Source: Flavobacterium alkalisoli | GTDB taxonomy: Bacteria > Bacteroidota > Bacteroidia > Flavobacteriales > Flavobacteriaceae | DNA length: 64,000 nucleotides | NCBI RefSeq assembly: GCF_008000935.1 | Contig: NZ_CP042831.1 | Coordinates: 2,046,001 to 2,110,000 of the forward strand | Direction: 5' to 3' | Part shown: positions 61,601 through 64,000 of the stretch, piece by piece | Layout: each line of letters opens with the position of its first letter | How positions within the stretch are numbered: position 1 is the first letter of the stretch | Translations under genes and position numbers: made by a program | Notes under the pieces: generated by a model | Told to the model about the DNA's origin: nothing | The model's database searches: none | Seen by the model: only the letters and a program-made list of their open reading frames with translations

Positions 61601-64000
61601 AGTACATGTTCTGGTACAGAAGATGATGACACATGGTTTGAATTTACAGCTACAAATGAAACTCATGTTATATCTATTTCAAACATAGTAGGTAACTTAA
61701 CGGTTCTGTACTATGTTGTTTACGAAGGAGATGATTGTGATGCTTTAACGCAATTATACTGTGCTAACGGAATGAGTTTTGCAACAGGCTTAACAGTTGG
61801 TACTACTTATAAAATAAGAGTATACTCTTACACATCTCTACCGGGTCAGCTTGCCGATTTTGATATTTGTGTAACAACACCACCGCCTGCTCCGGCAAAC
61901 GATGAGTGTGCCGATGCTATTGTAGCACCTGTAAACCCGGATCAGTTCTGTGGTGAAACAGTATCAGGAACAATTTATTCGGCTACTGCTTCTGCAGAAG
62001 CTAATACATGTTTTGGTAGTGATGATGATGATGTTTGGTTTGAGTTCGTGGCAACCAATACCACTCATATAATTTCACTTTCAAATATTACACCGTCTAA
62101 CTCTTTCTATCATACTGTTTATGAGGGAGATGAGTGTGGTACATTGACACAGCTTTATTGTAATTCTACAACTCAGAGTTTTGCAACAGGATTAACAATA
62201 GGTAATACATATAAAGTAAGGCTTTACACTTCATCTTCGTTACCTCAAACATCAAGTTTCGATCTTTGTATAGGTACACCGCCGCCGCCACCGGCAAATG
62301 ATGAGTGTGCTGAGGCAACAGTTATAATTGCTAATGCCAGCTCAGAATGTGTGGAATCAGGTTCTGGTACTATTTTCTCAGCTACGGCTTCAACAGAAGG
62401 AAATACTTGTACAGGTGTTGCAGATGATGACGTATGGTTTGAATTTACAGCAGTAAATACAACTCATTTTATAACTATAAATAATATTCAGGGAAGTACA
62501 GCAGGTCTTTACCATGTACTTTATGAAGGTGATGAGTGTGGTACGCTTACACAGTTATATTGTAGTACATCAGCACAAAGTTTGGCGGAAAACTTAACAG
62601 TAGGCAATATTTATAAAGTAAGGGTTTATTCTTCTACTTCTACTCCAAACCAAACATCTACATTTAATATATGTATAGCTACTCCTGCAGGTTCAATTAC
62701 AGTCAATGAAACGTTGTTTAATGCAGAACAACTTGTAGAAACGGTACTTATAGGATCGGAGTGCGCTATTGTATCTAACATCACTTCCCAGTCAGGTTCT
62801 GATTTTGGAGGGGCTGGTAGTATTGGTTACTTCAACTTTAATAATTCAAGCTTTCCGTTCAATGATGGTGTAATATTAGCAACAGGCAGTATTAATGAAG
62901 CACCCGGACCTTATCCTAATAATAGTGGGGGTATAACCGGTTCCGGATGGGGAAGTGATGCAGATTTAGCTGAAATTATTGCCGAGGAAGGTAATACAGA
63001 TCCACTTTATAATGCTTCTGTATTAGAGTTTGATTTCGTACCGTTAACAAACCAGATAACGTTCGATTTTCTATTCGCTTCAAATGAGTACGGTACTTTC
63101 CAATGTAGTTATGGAGATGCATTTGCATTTATCCTTACAGATTTGGAAGATGAAAATGCTGTACCGGTTAACTTAGCTGTTTTACCGGGAACAACCGTAC
63201 CGGTATCGGTTGTAAATATCAGGAATGGTGCTTATAATGCTAATTGTGAATCAGTAAACGAACAATATTTTGGATCTTTCAACCAAACAAACCCTTATGG
63301 TTCAGCTATTGCTTATAGAGGCCAAACAGTAGTTCTTACAGCTGCCGGAGATGTAATACCGGGGAACCAGTATCATATCAAGCTTGTAATTGCCGATTAT
63401 AGAGACCAGTCATTTAACTCAGCTGTATTCCTTGCGGGTGGTAGTTTTGATATCGGAGGGCTTGACTTAGGTTTAGATCTTACAGTTATAGATGGTACAG
63501 CTATTTGTGATAATGAAGAATCTGTTATCGAAACTGGATTAAGTGAAGATGATTATGACTTTGTTTGGTATACTGTTGATGGAGATATTGCTACTGTTAT
63601 TGAAAATGAGACGGGTGCTTCGCTTACTGTTTCAGAAACAAATGACTATAGGGTAGTTGCTACCTATACAGGTTCTACATGTTCACTGGAAGGTAACAAA
63701 CGTGTTGAGTTCTATGTTCCTGTTGAAGAGACTGTAGGTGTGCCTGTAGACCTTATAGGTTGTGATGCAAGTGGATTTACTACTTTCGATTTCGCTTCTA
63801 ATACTGCTCTTATCGAGGCAGGTGTTATTGAAGGTTATGATGTTGCAGACTTTGTGATTTCTTACCACGCTTCTGAGGCTGATGCTCAGAATGATGCTAA
63901 CCCTATCGGATCTGTCTATGAAAATACCGTTGCTGAATTACAGACAATTTATGTAAGGGTAGAGTATATGCCAACAGGGTGTGTGGGTATGCTTAACTTT
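58640..64000 (+). CDS. Giant secreted surface protein with eight tandem repeats, 3' truncated
   Basis: 1787 codons without a stop before the window ends. Signal peptide (about 1-20, CSYAQ), a cleaved-adhesin/choice-of-anchor-J-like domain (about 25-195, GFEGTTFPPTGWTRH), fibronectin III (about 197-275), then eight repeats of 133-135 residues beginning NDEC, joined by GTPPPPP-type linkers (starts at 59486, 59891, 60290, 60689, 61094, 61496, 61898, 62297). Next a choice-of-anchor-L domain (about 1352-1620, FLFASNEYGTFQCSYGDAF) and Ig-like segments. The missing end probably holds a T9SS sorting domain. It is a likely adhesin or gliding-associated surface protein. Confidence 0.92.
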   Translation, partial: MKKFTLFFFMSLLTLCSYAQGIDPAEGFEGTTFPPTGWTRHNNGIGMSQQWKQTLDDPSYPFPPNLGGSFAAIIDRENVPDDGDPAKDWLVTLPFEMPANGQLRFWSRLTLNGNQGTIYKILMAPAGADLTDLASFTVIQTYTEALINPVQQEYNEIVLSLPGTVGQNYHVAFLMEGDFQDRWLIDDVSIVEQCLPPTDLTATDVTDTSATLSWTGAAAQYEIEVMPVTDAPDGSGDIVDGNSTTVSPLLPTTPYKYYVRSVCGTGNTSDWAGPYSFNTSPGNDECADATVLTVNPTNICTVTTPGTINGGSASAETTTCTGTPNDDVWFTFVATNTSHIIDLINITGGTTNLVHVVYEGTSCGTMTQLYCSDPNTSTATGLTVGNTYYVRVYSWTSAANQTTAFDVCLGTPPPPPANDECATATSVPVNSDLSCAQFVTATIYSATGSAEANTCTGVDDDDVWFSFEATSTSHTINLNNITSGTTALDHVLYSGSCGVLNLVYCSNPNNSIAGGLTIGDTYYVRVYSTASTPQTSVFDICIGTPPPPPVNDDCSTAISVTVNPDLECGSVTPGTIAWATPSMDANACTGGADDDVWYTFVATNPTHTINVNNITGGTTLLYHSIYTGTCGSLTNISCSTTNSSLVGLNVGQTYYVRIYSSTTAAGQTSVFDLCIGTPPDAPVNDECADATVVVPNPDLECTNFVSGTIAWSSGSAEPNTCFGTDDDDVWYQFVATSTSHTVNLNNVAGSYTFMYHTVYEGTSCGSMTQLYCNTNSSSIAGGLTIGQTYYVRIYTSTSIGMQDTTFDFCVGTPPPPPANDECADATVVVPNADLECGTVASGTIAWATGSAETNACYGTDDDDVWYQFVATNEIHTININVTGSSTTLYNVVYEGTTCGALTQLNCTTSTSPILMNLTVGQTYYVRIYSSTSLAPQLTTFDLCIGTPPPPPVNDECANAIEVPVNTTPTCDQVVAGTISWSTGSTQGSTCSGTEDDDTWFEFTATNETHVISISNIVGNLTVLYYVVYEGDDCDALTQLYCANGMSFATGLTVGTTYKIRVYSYTSLPGQLADFDICVTTPPPAPANDECADAIVAPVNPDQFCGETVSGTIYSATASAEANTCFGSDDDDVWFEFVATNTTHIISLSNITPSNSFYHTVYEGDECGTLTQLYCNSTTQSFATGLTIGNTYKVRLYTSSSLPQTSSFDLCIGTPPPPPANDECAEATVIIANASSECVESGSGTIFSATASTEGNTCTGVADDDVWFEFTAVNTTHFITINNIQGSTAGLYHVLYEGDECGTLTQLYCSTSAQSLAENLTVGNIYKVRVYSSTSTPNQTSTFNICIATPAGSITVNETLFNAEQLVETVLIGSECAIVSNITSQSGSDFGGAGSIGYFNFNNSSFPFNDGVILATGSINEAPGPYPNNSGGITGSGWGSDADLAEIIAEEGNTDPLYNASVLEFDFVPLTNQITFDFLFASNEYGTFQCSYGDAFAFILTDLEDENAVPVNLAVLPGTTVPVSVVNIRNGAYNANCESVNEQYFGSFNQTNPYGSAIAYRGQTVVLTAAGDVIPGNQYHIKLVIADYRDQSFNSAVFLAGGSFDIGGLDLGLDLTVIDGTAICDNEESVIETGLSEDDYDFVWYTVDGDIATVIENETGASLTVSETNDYRVVATYTGSTCSLEGNKRVEFYVPVEETVGVPVDLIGCDASGFTTFDFASNTALIEAGVIEGYDVADFVISYHASEADAQNDANPIGSVYENTVAELQTIYVRVEYMPTGCVGMLNF
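59486..62690 (+). repeat. Eight tandem repeats of about 400 bp in the surface-protein gene
   Basis: Repeat starts are 399-405 bp apart (405, 399, 399, 405, 402, 402, 399). Each has NDEC, a central TCxGxDDDDVWF-like core, a YEG...CG...LxQLYC segment and TVGxTYYVRVYS, then a GC-rich proline linker. Cysteines are conserved in each repeat. Repeats 4 and 5 are the most alike. Confidence 0.9.

Noticed and set aside
59486..62690. CRISPR-like array of regularly spaced repeats
   Set aside because: The period is about 400 bp, the repeats are in frame and coding, and there are no short direct repeats with unique spacers or cas genes.

Overview
This window comes from a Flavobacteriaceae-type member of the Bacteroidota, probably Flavobacterium or a close relative; the species cannot be named from the sequence. 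Evidence: low GC, Bacteroidota promoters (TAnnTTTG at -7, once with TTG 19 bp upstream), a type IX secretion C-terminal domain, a SusC/SusD pair with an ECF sigma/FecR switch, SprB-style repeat surface proteins, and almost no Shine-Dalgarno sequences. No rRNA, tRNA, CRISPR array, transposase or phage gene was seen.

Layout. 1-2.1 kb: 3' part of a secreted PhoX-type protein. 2.2-3.5 kb: membrane protein and Crp/Fnr regulator. 3.6-10.3 kb: SusD, SusC, FecR and ECF sigma (minus strand), with a probable antisense RNA over the susC start; a PI-PLC lies divergent. 11.8-13.5 kb: TPR/membrane/HTH regulator. 13.9-20.0 kb: a minus-strand operon of CheY-like protein, H-NOX, HNOBA-PAS histidine kinase, FIST (NosP-like) protein, second histidine kinase, Hpt and LytTR response regulator. 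20.0-21.6 kb: four tandem promoter units, three ending in their own terminators and one driving a receiver protein. 21.7-30.2 kb: multi-PAS hybrid kinase, REC-Hpt, REC, HEAT protein, processive glycosyltransferase and YaiO-like barrel, one polysaccharide operon. 30.4-37.4 kb: second phosphorelay with CheR and CheB but no chemoreceptor. 37.5-40.3 kb: two TPR membrane proteins, one with an AraC domain. 40.3-42.2 kb: a structured RNA candidate, one more promoter unit with terminator, and a receiver-glycosyltransferase fusion. 42.2-50.0 kb: TonB receptor, HTTM protein, two imelysins and a di-heme oxidoreductase, probably a metal uptake locus. 50.5-55.3 kb: copper ATPase and a multicopper oxidase fused to a CopB-like barrel. 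55.5-58.2 kb: another GT2 and LtrA. 58.6 kb to the end: start of a giant repeat-containing surface protein.

Main discovery. The 13.9-21.6 kb and 40.6-42.2 kb regions look like one regulatory system. The operon carries two families of heme nitric-oxide sensor, each next to a histidine kinase, and appears to converge through an Hpt protein on a LytTR regulator. Seven promoters (the operon's own, four in the tandem cluster, two near 40.6-40.9 kb) carry pairs of AlgR/LytTR-like half-sites resembling ACCATTCGTC. The two half-sites are exactly 21 bp apart in all seven. The -7 box begins 42 bp from the second half-site in five units and 41 bp in a sixth. Four promoters drive short terminator-ended transcripts without ORFs; two drive genes for related receiver proteins, one fused to a glycosyltransferase. 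The inferred picture is a nitric-oxide-responsive phosphorelay controlling a family of small RNAs and surface-polysaccharide functions.
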